Below are positions 22,823 to 30,607 of a DNA stretch of 43,475 bases, piece after piece. Made by a program: the position numbers and the translations under genes. This DNA comes from Blastococcus sp. Lineage in GTDB: Bacteria > Actinomycetota > Actinomycetes > Mycobacteriales > Geodermatophilaceae. The DNA lies in contig JAOPWH010000164.1 in NCBI GenBank assembly GCA_025965795.1, positions 1 to 43,475 of the forward strand. Reading direction: 5' to 3'. The number at the start of each line of letters is the position of its first letter. Position 1 is the stretch's first letter. The notes beneath the pieces are model-generated. The model was not told the origin of the DNA and ran no database searches. It worked only from the letters and a program-made list of their open reading frames with translations.

Positions 22823-23848
22823 TCAGCAGGAGGCGCTGCGGACCTGGCCCGACGGCACGAACTCCAGCCGGACGGCGCCGCTGCGGGGGATGAGGATCGC
22901 GGTCCCGGTCGCGCGGGTCCACGTCGCGGGCAGCAGCAGGTACTGGTTGCCGGCCTGACGGACGAGACGGAGCCCGTCGTAGCGGAACCGATAGGCAGCA
23001 TCGGGGTCCGCGCAGCGCACCTGCGTGACGCCGTCGGCGGTGAGGCTCAGGCTCTTCTCGCTGTAGAGGACGGCGGCCGGCTGGCCCGGCAGCGCCGCCT
23101 GCAGCTGGAGCGCGCGGCCGGTGCCCACCCCGAACGCGTAGTTCCCGACGGCCCAGTACAGGCCGATGCTGACCAGGAGGAAGGCCGCGCCCCATTCGGC
23201 GAGTTCGGAGCTGCCCGAGCGCCGCTGCGGCCCGTCGCGGGACAGCCGCACCAGCCGGAGCGCGTACACGAGCAGCAGGACGCCGACGGCGAGGCTGAGC
23301 CCGCCGGCCTCGGAGTCGCCCCAGAACAGCCGGACCGACGTGAGCAGGTCCAGCAGCGCCAGGCTGACCAGTACCCCGCCGACGACACCCGCCACCGGCC
23401 CGAAGGCGCGGAGGACTGCTCCTCCGGCGCCCCGGAGCAGCCGGCGCAGCACCAGGCGGTGCAGCCAGAGCAGCACGAAGGCCAGCGCGCACGCCCCGGC
23501 GAGCGGAACGAACAGCCCGTCCGCACCGACGATGAGGAAGTCCGTCGTGGTCAGGTCGAGCACGGTGAAGTTGACGCCGAAATGCCGGAAGTACCCGGCT
23601 GAATGCAGCCGGCCGAACTGGAAGAGCAGTGCGGTCAGCAGCGTGGCCGGTGCCACGACCTGGCCGGCGATCTTCACCAGCCGGGGCAGCGCCTCCGTGG
23701 CGTCCAGGATGCCGTCGTCCGGTGCGGCGGCGTCGGCAGCCGTCGGCGTCGCGGCGTCCGGAACGGTCGCGCCAGGGCTGTCCGGGGCCGCCGGGCCGGC
23801 GCCGTCCGGCAGGGCCGGCAGCTCCGGCCGCGCCTCCGTCGCCGTCAT
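22823..23848 (-). CDS. Multi-pass membrane protein of unknown function
   Basis: This 341-residue protein has a proline/alanine-rich cytoplasmic N-terminus (about 1-55), four or five membrane helices (for example LAGACALAFVLLWLHRLVL, VAGVVGGVLVSLALLDLL, LSLAVGVLLLVYALRLV, WGAAFLLVSIGLYWAVG) and a C-terminal beta-rich domain with CADPDAAYRFRYDGLRLV and a terminal ASC. No family is recognised. The ATG at 23848 overlaps the stop of the lipoprotein gene upstream (ATGA), so the two are co-translated and probably work together at the membrane. Confidence 0.82.
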   Translation of the reverse strand: MTATEARPELPALPDGAGPAAPDSPGATVPDAATPTAADAAAPDDGILDATEALPRLVKIAGQVVAPATLLTALLFQFGRLHSAGYFRHFGVNFTVLDLTTTDFLIVGADGLFVPLAGACALAFVLLWLHRLVLRRLLRGAGGAVLRAFGPVAGVVGGVLVSLALLDLLTSVRLFWGDSEAGGLSLAVGVLLLVYALRLVRLSRDGPQRRSGSSELAEWGAAFLLVSIGLYWAVGNYAFGVGTGRALQLQAALPGQPAAVLYSEKSLSLTADGVTQVRCADPDAAYRFRYDGLRLVRQAGNQYLLLPATWTRATGTAILIPRSGAVRLEFVPSGQVRSASC

Positions 23849-24531
23849 GCGCCCGGTTCTCCGGTGGTGCCGTTCCCGGAGGTCGTGGTCGTCACGGGGG
23901 TGGTGGTCTCCTCCGGGGTGGTGGTCTCCCCGGCGGTGGTGGTCTCCCCGGCGGTGGTGGTCGCCGCCGCGGTCGTCTCGCCGGAGTCGTTGGTGGGGTC
24001 GCAGTCGACGTGTGCGATCACCTCGGACCCGGTCTGGAAGTACTCGACGCCGTCGCGCTCCTCCGAGGCCGGCTCGTAGGTGATCGTGGCCACCCGGCAC
24101 TCGTCCACGCCGCCGTCGAGGGTGCCGGGATCGCCGTCGATGACGTCCGGTGGCTCCACGAGCTTGCAGTCGCCGTTCCCGCAGCGGTCGGCGGCGCTGG
24201 CGCGCAAGCCACTGAACGGGCCGTCGATGTTCTCGAACGCCTCGAGGTCGAACGGACCGCCCGGCCGGGCGCCGTTGGCCTCGGGCTCGGGCGCCCCGGG
24301 ACGCGCCCCTTGGCTCCGGTCCGCGTTCCCGCTCTCCGGACTGGCGGAGCCCTTCTCCGTCGTCGCGTCCGTCGCCTCCGTCGGCGCCTGCACGTCGCTC
24401 GCGACGGGAGCCTCGGTTCCCGCGGCCTCCGCCGCCGCCGGATCCACGCCGGGGGTGCCACCGCCGCAGGCGGTCAGGACCCCAGCCGTTCCGAGTGCGA
24501 GCAGCGCGCCGAAGAAGGAATGGCGGGTCAT
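23845..24531 (-). CDS. Putative lipoprotein with low-complexity Thr/Glu tail
   Basis: This 228-residue protein has a lipoprotein signal peptide ending in LTAC (lipid-modified Cys22), then a disordered Ala/Glu/Pro/Thr linker to about residue 90, a small conserved-looking core with CGNGDCKL, DECRVATITYEP and HVDCDP (five to six cysteines), and a tail of repeated GETTTA/EETTTP units (about 190-222). The core is tethered outside the cell. The tail is encoded by an 18-bp tandem DNA repeat (23900-23953). Function is unknown. It is co-translated with the downstream membrane protein gene. Confidence 0.82.
   Translation of the reverse strand: MTRHSFFGALLALGTAGVLTACGGGTPGVDPAAAEAAGTEAPVASDVQAPTEATDATTEKGSASPESGNADRSQGARPGAPEPEANGARPGGPFDLEAFENIDGPFSGLRASAADRCGNGDCKLVEPPDVIDGDPGTLDGGVDECRVATITYEPASEERDGVEYFQTGSEVIAHVDCDPTNDSGETTAAATTTAGETTTAGETTTPEETTTPVTTTTSGNGTTGEPGA
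23900..23953. repeat. Three 18-bp tandem repeats within the lipoprotein gene
   Basis: Units at 23918-23935 and 23936-23953 are identical (GTGGTGGTCTCCCCGGCG) and the unit at 23900-23917 differs at a few bases. The 18-bp period keeps frame and encodes six-residue ETTT-type repeats in the minus-strand protein, so copy-number change would lengthen or shorten the tail without a frameshift. Confidence 0.8.
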
Positions 24532-24655
24532 GACGACCTCCTGACGGCCGGCGGCCGAGGGCCCTCACGGTTCTCGCCGCCGGTACACCGGTCAAGAGAG
24601 TTGGCGGCGCCTCCCGGATACCGGACCGACGCGGACAGGTCCGTCCCAGGCGGCC

Positions 24656-25135
24656 TCAGTTCCGGCGCCACCGCCGCCATGAGCGGCGTGGGGGCTGCGG
24701 CGGGGCGACAGGAGGGGGCGGCGGGGGTGCCGGCCGCGTACGTGACCACTCGGACACCACGTCGTCGGCATCCGCGAGGACGACCGGAACGGCCGGACCG
24801 TCCTGCGGACGGCGCCAGTACAGCCGCACCCGGTCGTTGAAGTCCTCGACCAGCGCACGCACGGCCGCCTCCGAGGGGAGTCCGGCGGCGCGGCCGGCGA
24901 GGTCCTCGCGCTCCTTCCGCAGCGCGAGGGCCGGCGGCAGCATGCCCAGGACGTCGACGTTCTCCCGGCGGGCCCAGCTGACCACCCACTCGTAGGTCGA
25001 CTCCTCACCCGCGGGCAGCGGCAGTGGCTTGCCGGCGCCCGGCAGGTCGTCGAAGTCGCCCCGCGCCTGACCGCGGGCGATCTGAGAGTCCACCCAGCTC
25101 TGGAAGGACGTCCCCGGCGGCTTGCGTTCGGTCAT
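24656..25135 (-). CDS. DUF1992 (DnaJ-C28-like conserved domain) protein
   Basis: This 159-residue cytoplasmic protein contains the DUF1992 core: FQSWVDSQIARGQARGDFDDLPGAGKPLPL near residues 10-40 (key part DFDDLPGAGKPL), then a helical region ALRKEREDLAGRA and LVEDFNDRVRLYWRR. Despite the DnaJ-related name, it has no J domain. The C-terminus is a proline-rich tail with a run of six prolines followed by a basic end. The molecular function of the family is not established. ATG at 25135 was chosen because the conserved domain begins shortly after it. It is divergent from the GNAT gene at 25193. Confidence 0.88.
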   Translation of the reverse strand: MTERKPPGTSFQSWVDSQIARGQARGDFDDLPGAGKPLPLPAGEESTYEWVVSWARRENVDVLGMLPPALALRKEREDLAGRAAGLPSEAAVRALVEDFNDRVRLYWRRPQDGPAVPVVLADADDVVSEWSRTRPAPPPPPPVAPPQPPRRSWRRWRRN

Positions 25136-25192
25136 CGCCGTCCATGGTTCCACCGCGGGGGCCGCCCGGTGCAGCCGTGACAGGGTGGGCCG

Positions 25193-25738
25193 GTGTCCGA
25201 CGCCACCCGCCTGATCAGCCCGGACGACGCACCAGCACTGAGCGAACTCCTCCGGCAGAACCGCGAGTTCCTCGCCCCATGGGAGCCGCTCCACGACGAC
25301 GACTGGTTCACCGCGAAGGGCCAGGACACCGCCATCAGGACGGTGCTCGCCCGCCACGAGGACGGGACGGCGCTCCCGCACGTGGTCCTGGACGCCGACG
25401 GCGAGCTCGCCGGCCGGATCACCCTCGCCAACGTCGTCCGCGGCGCCTTCCTGTCGGCCAACCTGGGTTACTGGGTGGCCGCGAACCGCAACGGCAAGGG
25501 TCTGGCGAGCGCTGCCGTCCGGCACGTCACCGCGATCGCCTTCGGCGAGCTCGGGCTCCACCGCGTCGAGGCGGGCACGCTCGTGCACAACTCCGCCTCA
25601 CAGCGCGTCCTCGAGCGCACCGGGTTCGTCCGTTTCGGTCTGGCGCCCCGCTACGTGCGCATCGCCGGGCGGTGGCAGGACCACGTGCTCTTCCAGCTGC
25701 TGAACGAGGACGGCGAGGAGGGCGGCCGGGACGCCTGA
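25193..25738 (+). CDS. GNAT N-acetyltransferase, RimJ/RimL type
   Basis: This 181-residue protein has the RimJ/RimL-like layout: TRLISPDDAPALSELLRQNREFLAPWEP at the N-terminus, the beta-strand pair AGRITLANVVRG and NLGYWVAANRNGKGLASAAV (acetyl-CoA loop, residues about 88-112), and HRVEAGTLVHNSASQRVLERTGF near the end. The family acetylates N-terminal residues of ribosomal proteins or small amines. The start is GTG at 25193. It is followed after 26 bp by the Nudix gene on the same strand and probably shares its transcript. Confidence 0.92.
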   Translation: MSDATRLISPDDAPALSELLRQNREFLAPWEPLHDDDWFTAKGQDTAIRTVLARHEDGTALPHVVLDADGELAGRITLANVVRGAFLSANLGYWVAANRNGKGLASAAVRHVTAIAFGELGLHRVEAGTLVHNSASQRVLERTGFVRFGLAPRYVRIAGRWQDHVLFQLLNEDGEEGGRDA

Positions 25739-25764
25739 CGCCGGTTCCTGCCAGGCTTCACCCC

Positions 25765-26295
25765 GTGCGGACGACGAGCAGCCGAGAGGCCTACCGCAAC
25801 GCCTGGATCCGGGTCCGGGAGGACGTCATCGAACGCGACGACGGCTCGACCGGGCTCTACGGCGTGATCGAGCGACCCGATTTCGGCCTGATCCTGCCGG
25901 CCGAACGCAACGGCTTCTGGCTGGTCGAGCAGTTCCGCTATCCGCTCGGCCGCCGCTGCTGGGAGTTCCCGCAGGGCACCTGGGGCGAGGGCGCGGGCGG
26001 CTCGGCGGAGGAACTGGCGAGGGCCGAGCTGGCGGAGGAGACCGGCCTGCGGGCCGCGGAGCTCAGCCGCCTCGGACATCTCGACCTCGCTCCGGGGCTC
26101 TCCGACCAGGAGTTCGACGTGTGGCTGGCCACCGGGCTCACTGCCGGCCCGACCGCGCGCGAGGCCACCGAAGCGGACATGCGACACGCGTTCGTGCCCG
26201 AGACCGAGTTGCGGCAGATGATCCGGGACGGTCGCTTCACCGACGGACCCTCGCTCGCCGCCTACAGCCTGCTGTTGCTGCACCGGGACGCCTGA
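25765..26295 (+). CDS. Nudix hydrolase (ADP-ribose pyrophosphatase-like)
   Basis: This 176-residue protein resembles ADP-ribose/nucleoside-diphosphate-sugar pyrophosphatases: FWLVEQFRYPLGRRCWEFPQGTWGEG followed by the Nudix helix ending AELAEETGL. The metal-binding EExxxE core of the helix (ELAEE) is intact, but the first conserved G and E of the GX5EX7REUXEEXGU box do not align (the region reads GEGAGGSAEELARAE, with Ala where Arg is usual). The fold assignment is secure and the substrate is not. The start is GTG at 25765, which gives the usual family N-terminus AYRNAWIRVREDVI. Confidence 0.87.
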   Translation: MRTTSSREAYRNAWIRVREDVIERDDGSTGLYGVIERPDFGLILPAERNGFWLVEQFRYPLGRRCWEFPQGTWGEGAGGSAEELARAELAEETGLRAAELSRLGHLDLAPGLSDQEFDVWLATGLTAGPTAREATEADMRHAFVPETELRQMIRDGRFTDGPSLAAYSLLLLHRDA

Positions 26296-26396
26296 ACCTC
26301 AGAGCCTCCTGGCTGAGCGCGATCCTCCGGTCTCGTTCGGGTGACGCCGCACGCCCCGGAGCTGCACCGACCCTGGGGAACCCGCAGGCTGGGCGG

Positions 26397-27410
26397 GTGC
26401 CGTCGACCGCTCCGGGGCTACCGGGCCTCCCGCCGGAGCTGTCGGGACCGGTGGCGGTGCAGCTGACGAAGCCGGTGGCAGCGATCCCGCCGGCGAACGC
26501 CCTGACCGGCGGCTGCCTCTACGAGCCCAAGTGGGACGGCTATCGCCTCGTCGTGGTCCGGCAGGGGAGCTCCACGCGGGTCTGGTCCAAGCAGGGCCGC
26601 GACCTCACCGACCGGTTCCCCGACGTCGCGGCCGCCGCGCTGGCCCAGATCCCGGCGGGCACGGTGGTCGACGGCGAGGTGGTCATCTGGAACGGCGACC
26701 GCCTCGACTTCGGCCTGCTGCAGCGCCGGATGATCACCGCCACGAGCCGCATCGCGGCCCTCGTCGCGGCGCGTCCGGCCTCCTACGTCGCCTTCGACCT
26801 GCTGGCCACCGGCGGCAGTGATCTCCGGGGGCTCCGGCTCTCCCGCCGCCGTGCCGAGCTGGAGCGGCTGGCCGCGCGCTGGACACCGCCGCTGCAGCTC
26901 TCGCCGGCCACGTCCGACCGCGACGAGGCACGCGGCTGGTTCCAGGACTTCCGCGCGGCCGGGGTCGAGGGGCTGGTCGTCAAGGGCGCCGGCACCCGCT
27001 ACGCCCCCGGGCGCCGGGAATGGCTGAAGGTGAAGTCCTGGGAGACCACGGAGGTGATCGCCGGCGGCGTCATCGGCACGCTGGGAGCGCCCAGCCAGCT
27101 GGTGGCCGGCCGCTACCGGAACGGCGAACTGGTCGTCGTCGGCCGCACCAGCCCGCTGACGCCCGCGCAGTCGGCGGAGCTGGCCGCCGTCCTCGCACCC
27201 GCCCGGAGCGGGCACCCCTGGCCCGAGCGGATCGGCACGGGCGCGTTCGGCGGCGGGAAGCTGTCGGTACCCCTGACGCGGGTCACCCCGACCGCGGTGG
27301 TCGAGATCAGCGCCGACGCGGCCCTGCAGGCCGGGGTCTTCCGCCATCCGCTGCGGTTCGTCCGCGTCCGCCCGGATCTGCGGCCCGAGGACCTCCCGCC
27401 GCTGGGCTGA
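26397..27410 (+). CDS. ATP-dependent DNA ligase, LigC-like
   Basis: This 337-residue protein has the nucleotidyltransferase motifs of ATP-dependent ligases: motif I EPKWDGYR with the adenylated Lys45, VVDGEVVIW (motif III region), YVAFDLLA, motif IV EGLVVKG and motif V WLKVKSW. It then has the C-terminal OB-fold domain (residues about 210-330). It lacks the primase and nuclease domains of LigD, and its length fits the small stand-alone LigC type used in actinobacterial repair. I chose GTG at 26397 because the protein then has the short proline-rich leader common before the catalytic domain. No Ku gene is adjacent. Confidence 0.9.
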   Translation: MPSTAPGLPGLPPELSGPVAVQLTKPVAAIPPANALTGGCLYEPKWDGYRLVVVRQGSSTRVWSKQGRDLTDRFPDVAAAALAQIPAGTVVDGEVVIWNGDRLDFGLLQRRMITATSRIAALVAARPASYVAFDLLATGGSDLRGLRLSRRRAELERLAARWTPPLQLSPATSDRDEARGWFQDFRAAGVEGLVVKGAGTRYAPGRREWLKVKSWETTEVIAGGVIGTLGAPSQLVAGRYRNGELVVVGRTSPLTPAQSAELAAVLAPARSGHPWPERIGTGAFGGGKLSVPLTRVTPTAVVEISADAALQAGVFRHPLRFVRVRPDLRPEDLPPLG

Positions 27411-27423
27411 GCCGGCACGGGAA

Positions 27424-27462
27424 GGCCGGGACGTGCCCTTCCCTCCTGGGCACGTCCCGGCC
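27424..27462. terminator. Perfect 15-bp stem terminator between convergent genes
   Basis: GGCCGGGACGTGCCC and its exact complement flank a nine-base loop (27439-27447), starting 13 bases past the ligase stop and ending 47 bases from the permease stop. It can serve both convergent transcripts. Confidence 0.8.
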
Positions 27463-27508
27463 GGTCCTGGTTCAGCGCGCTGTTCGGCGTCGATCAGCGC
27501 TCGGTCGC

Positions 27509-28417
27509 TCAGCGCATCGTGAGACCGCGCCGGTTGAGCACCCGCCGCTCCAGCGGAGCGAACAGCAACAGCTCGATGGCGATGCCGACCACGAGGATCA
27601 GCGTGATCGAGGAGATCACCAGCGACATCTGGGTCAGCTCACGACCCAGGTTGAGCAGCTGGCCCAGCCCCTGGCCGAGCGCCGGGGAGTAGGTGATCAG
27701 CTCGGCCGCCATCAGCGAGCGCCAGGCGAACGCCCAGCCCTGCCGCAGGCCGCCGAGGTACCCGGGCAGCGCCGCCGGCAGCAGCACGTACCGGGTGCGC
27801 GCGAGCGTGGACAGGCCGAGCACCCGGCCGACCCGATCGAACAGCGGCGGCACCTGCTTCATGCCGCTGAGCAGGCCGTTCGCGATCGACGGCACGGCAC
27901 CCAGCAGGACGACGGCGTAGATCGCCGCGTTGGACAGCCCGAACCAGATGATCGCCGCCGGCACCCAGGCCACCGAGGGCAGGCTCTGCAGACCGCTGAC
28001 GATCGGCCCGACAGCCGCGCGCAGCCACCGACTCCACCACATCGCCAGGCCCAGCAGCGTGCCGATCACGAGCGACATCGCGAAGCCGACGCCACCCCGG
28101 CTCAGGCTGGTCCAGATGGCCTCGGCCGCCCGGCCGTCGGCCACCGTGGCGGAGAAGGTCTCCCAGACGTGTGCCGGGGACGGAAGTGCGTAGGAGGGCT
28201 TGATCTCGGCCAGGAAGGCCAGTTGCCACACCCCGACGAGCCCGGCCAGGAAGACCAGGGGCGGCAGCACCGACCGGACGAACACCCGCCAGGGCCCCGG
28301 CCGCGGCGGCAGCTGGGGGCCGGCGTCGAGGGCGTCGAGGCCGGCGACGACCGCGCGCTCCTTCTCCTCGGCGGCCCCGAGGAGGGTGCGTTCCCTGCGC
28401 TGCAGTTCAGTGACCAT
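27509..28417 (-). CDS. ABC importer permease, SsuC/TauC/NrtB family
   Basis: This 302-residue membrane protein has the binding-protein-dependent permease fold, with about six helices from residue 55 on (VLPPLVFLAGLVGVWQLAFL, VGFAMSLVIGTLLGLAMWW, AAIYAVVLLGAVPSIANGLL) and the ATPase-contact loop in AWRSLMAAELITYSPALGQGLGQ. The N-terminal 50 residues are charged and extra relative to many SsuC proteins. I chose ATG at 28417, which overlaps the ATPase stop by 11 bases and has AAGGAG upstream. It is the third gene of a binding protein-ATPase-permease operon. Confidence 0.92.
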   Translation of the reverse strand: MVTELQRRERTLLGAAEEKERAVVAGLDALDAGPQLPPRPGPWRVFVRSVLPPLVFLAGLVGVWQLAFLAEIKPSYALPSPAHVWETFSATVADGRAAEAIWTSLSRGGVGFAMSLVIGTLLGLAMWWSRWLRAAVGPIVSGLQSLPSVAWVPAAIIWFGLSNAAIYAVVLLGAVPSIANGLLSGMKQVPPLFDRVGRVLGLSTLARTRYVLLPAALPGYLGGLRQGWAFAWRSLMAAELITYSPALGQGLGQLLNLGRELTQMSLVISSITLILVVGIAIELLLFAPLERRVLNRRGLTMR

Positions 28418-29228
28418 GACGGCTGATCTCCTTGTGCAGTTCCTGGGTGATCTCGGTCGCGAGGGCACTGACCCCGGAGTCCTCGATGGTGCGCGGCTGC
28501 GGGAAGGTGACCTTCCACTCCCGGACGATGCGGCCAGGCCGGGAACCCATGAGGACCACCCGGGTGCCGAGCCGAGCCGCCTCCCGCACGTTGTGCGTGA
28601 CGAAGACGACGGACAGCCTCTGCTCTGCCCACACGCGGGTGAGCTCCTGGTGGAGGACGTCGCGGGTGATGGCGTCCAGCGCCGCGAACGGCTCGTCCAT
28701 CAGCAGCACGGAGCTGTCCTGCGCGAGCGACCGGGCCAGAGCCACGCGCTGGCGCATGCCGCCCGACAGCTCGTGCACCCGCTTGGTCTCCTGGCCCTCC
28801 AGGTTGACCAGGCGCAGCAGGCGGAGGGCCTCGGCCCGGCGGCCCGCCTTGCCGACGCCGCGGGCACGGAGCGCGAGCTCCACGTTCCCCGCAGCGGTCA
28901 GCCAGGGCAGCAGCGCCGGTTCCTGGAACATCAGCGCCGGCCGCTTCGCCGAGACCTCGACCTGACCGGCCGTGGGTTCGAGCAGCCCCGCCATCAGATT
29001 GAGCAGCGTGGACTTCCCGCAGCCGGACGCGCCGACCAGGCAGACGAACTCGCCCTCCTCGACGGTCAGGTCGACCCCGTCGAGGACGGCGGGCCGGCCT
29101 CGCTCGAACAGCTGCGAGACCCCCTCGATCCGCACCGCCGCCGGGGCGGGGGCCCGGGTGTCCCGGGCCCCCGCCGGCCGCACGAACACGTCGGGGACGA
29201 CCTCGGTGGTTCCCGTATCAGTACTCAT
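28407..29228 (-). CDS. ABC importer ATPase, SsuB/TauB/NrtD family
   Basis: This 273-residue ATPase has Walker A GASGCGKSTLLNL, Q loop LMFQEPALLPW, signature ELSGGMRQRVALARSL, Walker B VLLMDEPFAALDA and switch histidine VFVTHNVREAARLG. The combination FQEPALLPW and MDEPFAALDA is typical of the nitrate/sulfonate/taurine importer group. It sits between the binding-protein gene (25-bp gap) and the permease gene (overlap) and energises that importer at the inner face of the membrane. Confidence 0.95.
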   Translation of the reverse strand: MSTDTGTTEVVPDVFVRPAGARDTRAPAPAAVRIEGVSQLFERGRPAVLDGVDLTVEEGEFVCLVGASGCGKSTLLNLMAGLLEPTAGQVEVSAKRPALMFQEPALLPWLTAAGNVELALRARGVGKAGRRAEALRLLRLVNLEGQETKRVHELSGGMRQRVALARSLAQDSSVLLMDEPFAALDAITRDVLHQELTRVWAEQRLSVVFVTHNVREAARLGTRVVLMGSRPGRIVREWKVTFPQPRTIEDSGVSALATEITQELHKEISRHGH

Positions 29229-29253
29229 CGGTTCGTCCCCTCGGATCGGTCGG

Positions 29254-30354
29254 TCAGTCCTCGCCCAGCCCGCCGGCGGAGACCGGGTCGAGCGTGAGGT
29301 CGGCGAGCACCTCGTTGAGCAGGCGCAGGTCGTAGATCCCGTCGAGATCCACCTCGGTCTCGCTGGTGCCGGCCGCGAAGCCGTCCTTCGCCGATTGCTT
29401 CAGGGCCGAGGCGATCGGGTCCCAGGTGGGGGTCAGGTTGTCCCAGGCCCGGTCCAGGACGCCGGCCGGCAGCGCCTTGCTGCCCGCCGCCTCGAGGCCG
29501 GCGTTCACCGAGGTCTTCGCGGCGGCGGCGTCATCCGTGGCGAACTGCACCGCGGCGACGTGCCCGCGCAGCAGCGCCGCGACGGTGCCCGGGTACCTGT
29601 CCAGGAACTCGGTGCGCACGATCAGGTGCGTGGTGACGAACTTGCCTTCGGGCCACAGGTCCTTCTCGTCGACCAGCACCTTGGCGCCGGCCTCCAGGAC
29701 CAGCCGGGACGCCCAGGGCTCCGGCAGCCAGGCTCCGTCGACGTCGCCGGACCTGAAGAGGTTGAGGGTGTCGGCGTTCGGCGTCGGGGAGATCGTGACG
29801 TCGCCGCCGCCCTCGATGCTGTTCTCCAGGCCCTCGTCGGTCAGCCAGCTGCGCAGGGCGACGTCCTGGGTGTTGCCCAGCTGCGGCGTCGCCAGCGTGG
29901 TGCCCTCGAGGTCGGCGGAGGAGTCGATGCCGTCGCGGACGACGAGCTGCGCGCCACCGGAGGCGGCACCGGCGATGATCCGGACGGCGTCGCCGTCGCT
30001 CTGGCCGTAGGCGTTGAGCGTGGGGCTGGGGCCGATGTAGGCGGAGTCGAGAGCGCCAGCGAAGAGGGCCTCGACCTCGTCGGGACCGGCGTTGAAGACC
30101 TGGGTCTTGAGCGCGGTGTCGCCGAGCTCCTTCTCGAAGAGCCCCTCCTGCACGCCGATCAGCGCCGGAGCGTGGGTGAGGTTGGCGAAGTAGCCGAGGC
30201 GGAGCTCGTCGGCCTTCGCGCCGGAGCTGGACGGGGCGTCCTTGCCCGGGTCGGCGTTGGCCGCGTCGTCGCCGCAGGCCGAGGCGGCCAGAACGAGGGG
30301 GGCGGCGACGAGCGCCGCGAGGATGCGGCGCAGCGGGGGCGAGATGGAACGCAT
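29254..30354 (-). CDS. ABC importer substrate-binding lipoprotein (aliphatic sulfonate/nitrate type)
   Basis: This 366-residue protein has a lipoprotein signal (RRILAALVAAPLVLAASAC, lipidated Cys27), a short Asp/Ala linker, and an NMT1/SsuA-like binding fold starting ELRLGYFANLTHAPALIGVQEG. Diagnostic pieces are FNAGPDEVEALFAGALD, AYIGPSPTLNAY, TLATPQLGNTQDVALRSWL and GAWLPEPWASRL. The family carries sulfonates, taurine, nitrate or related anions; sulfonates are my preferred guess because this form is common in actinobacterial sulfur operons. It is the first gene of the operon, behind an unusually AT-rich promoter region. Confidence 0.9.
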   Translation of the reverse strand: MRSISPPLRRILAALVAAPLVLAASACGDDAANADPGKDAPSSSGAKADELRLGYFANLTHAPALIGVQEGLFEKELGDTALKTQVFNAGPDEVEALFAGALDSAYIGPSPTLNAYGQSDGDAVRIIAGAASGGAQLVVRDGIDSSADLEGTTLATPQLGNTQDVALRSWLTDEGLENSIEGGGDVTISPTPNADTLNLFRSGDVDGAWLPEPWASRLVLEAGAKVLVDEKDLWPEGKFVTTHLIVRTEFLDRYPGTVAALLRGHVAAVQFATDDAAAAKTSVNAGLEAAGSKALPAGVLDRAWDNLTPTWDPIASALKQSAKDGFAAGTSETEVDLDGIYDLRLLNEVLADLTLDPVSAGGLGED

Positions 30355-30454
30355 GGGTCCTCCTGAGTGCTGCAGCTGATCTGTTGCGCTGCACGGAGCA
30401 CAAGAACGCGGCCCCCCGGGCGGGAGCCGGGCCGTTGTGCGTGGCGAGGAGGAC

Positions 30455-30510
30455 CGTAAAGGAGCACTAAGTCTATCGGTTCGATCGGATTACTAGATTG
30501 GAGCTATCGA
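30455..30510 (-). promoter_or_regulatory. AT-rich promoter island of the ABC importer operon
   Basis: In a very GC-rich window this stretch, read on the minus strand, includes CTAGTAATCC, CCGATAGACTTAGTG and CTCCTTTAC, about 100-155 bases before the binding-protein start at 30354. TAGACT is a plausible -10 element; no good -35 is visible. Its position suggests the operon's own regulated promoter rather than read-through from the MarR gene. Confidence 0.45.
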
Positions 30511-30560
30511 GTGAGACGCCTGGCGCGTGTCTACCGTCTCGGTAGGCGAGGGATCACTCG
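30508..30560 (-). terminator. Candidate stem-loop after the MarR gene
   Basis: CGAGTGA (30508-30514) pairs with TCACTCG (30554-30560), CGCC with GGCG inside it, and CTACCG-TCT-CGGTAG (30531-30545) forms a compact inner hairpin. On the minus strand it begins about 48 bases past the MarR stop, so it may terminate that operon before the importer promoter. Confidence 0.4.
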
Positions 30561-30607
30561 GTGTCACGATTCCGGCGTCGCGACTGCGTCAGGGGCGGCG
30601 CGACCGC

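Noticed and set aside
26397-27410. LigD of the non-homologous end-joining system
   Set aside because: Only the ligase catalytic and OB domains are present; there is no primase or phosphoesterase domain and no Ku gene nearby.
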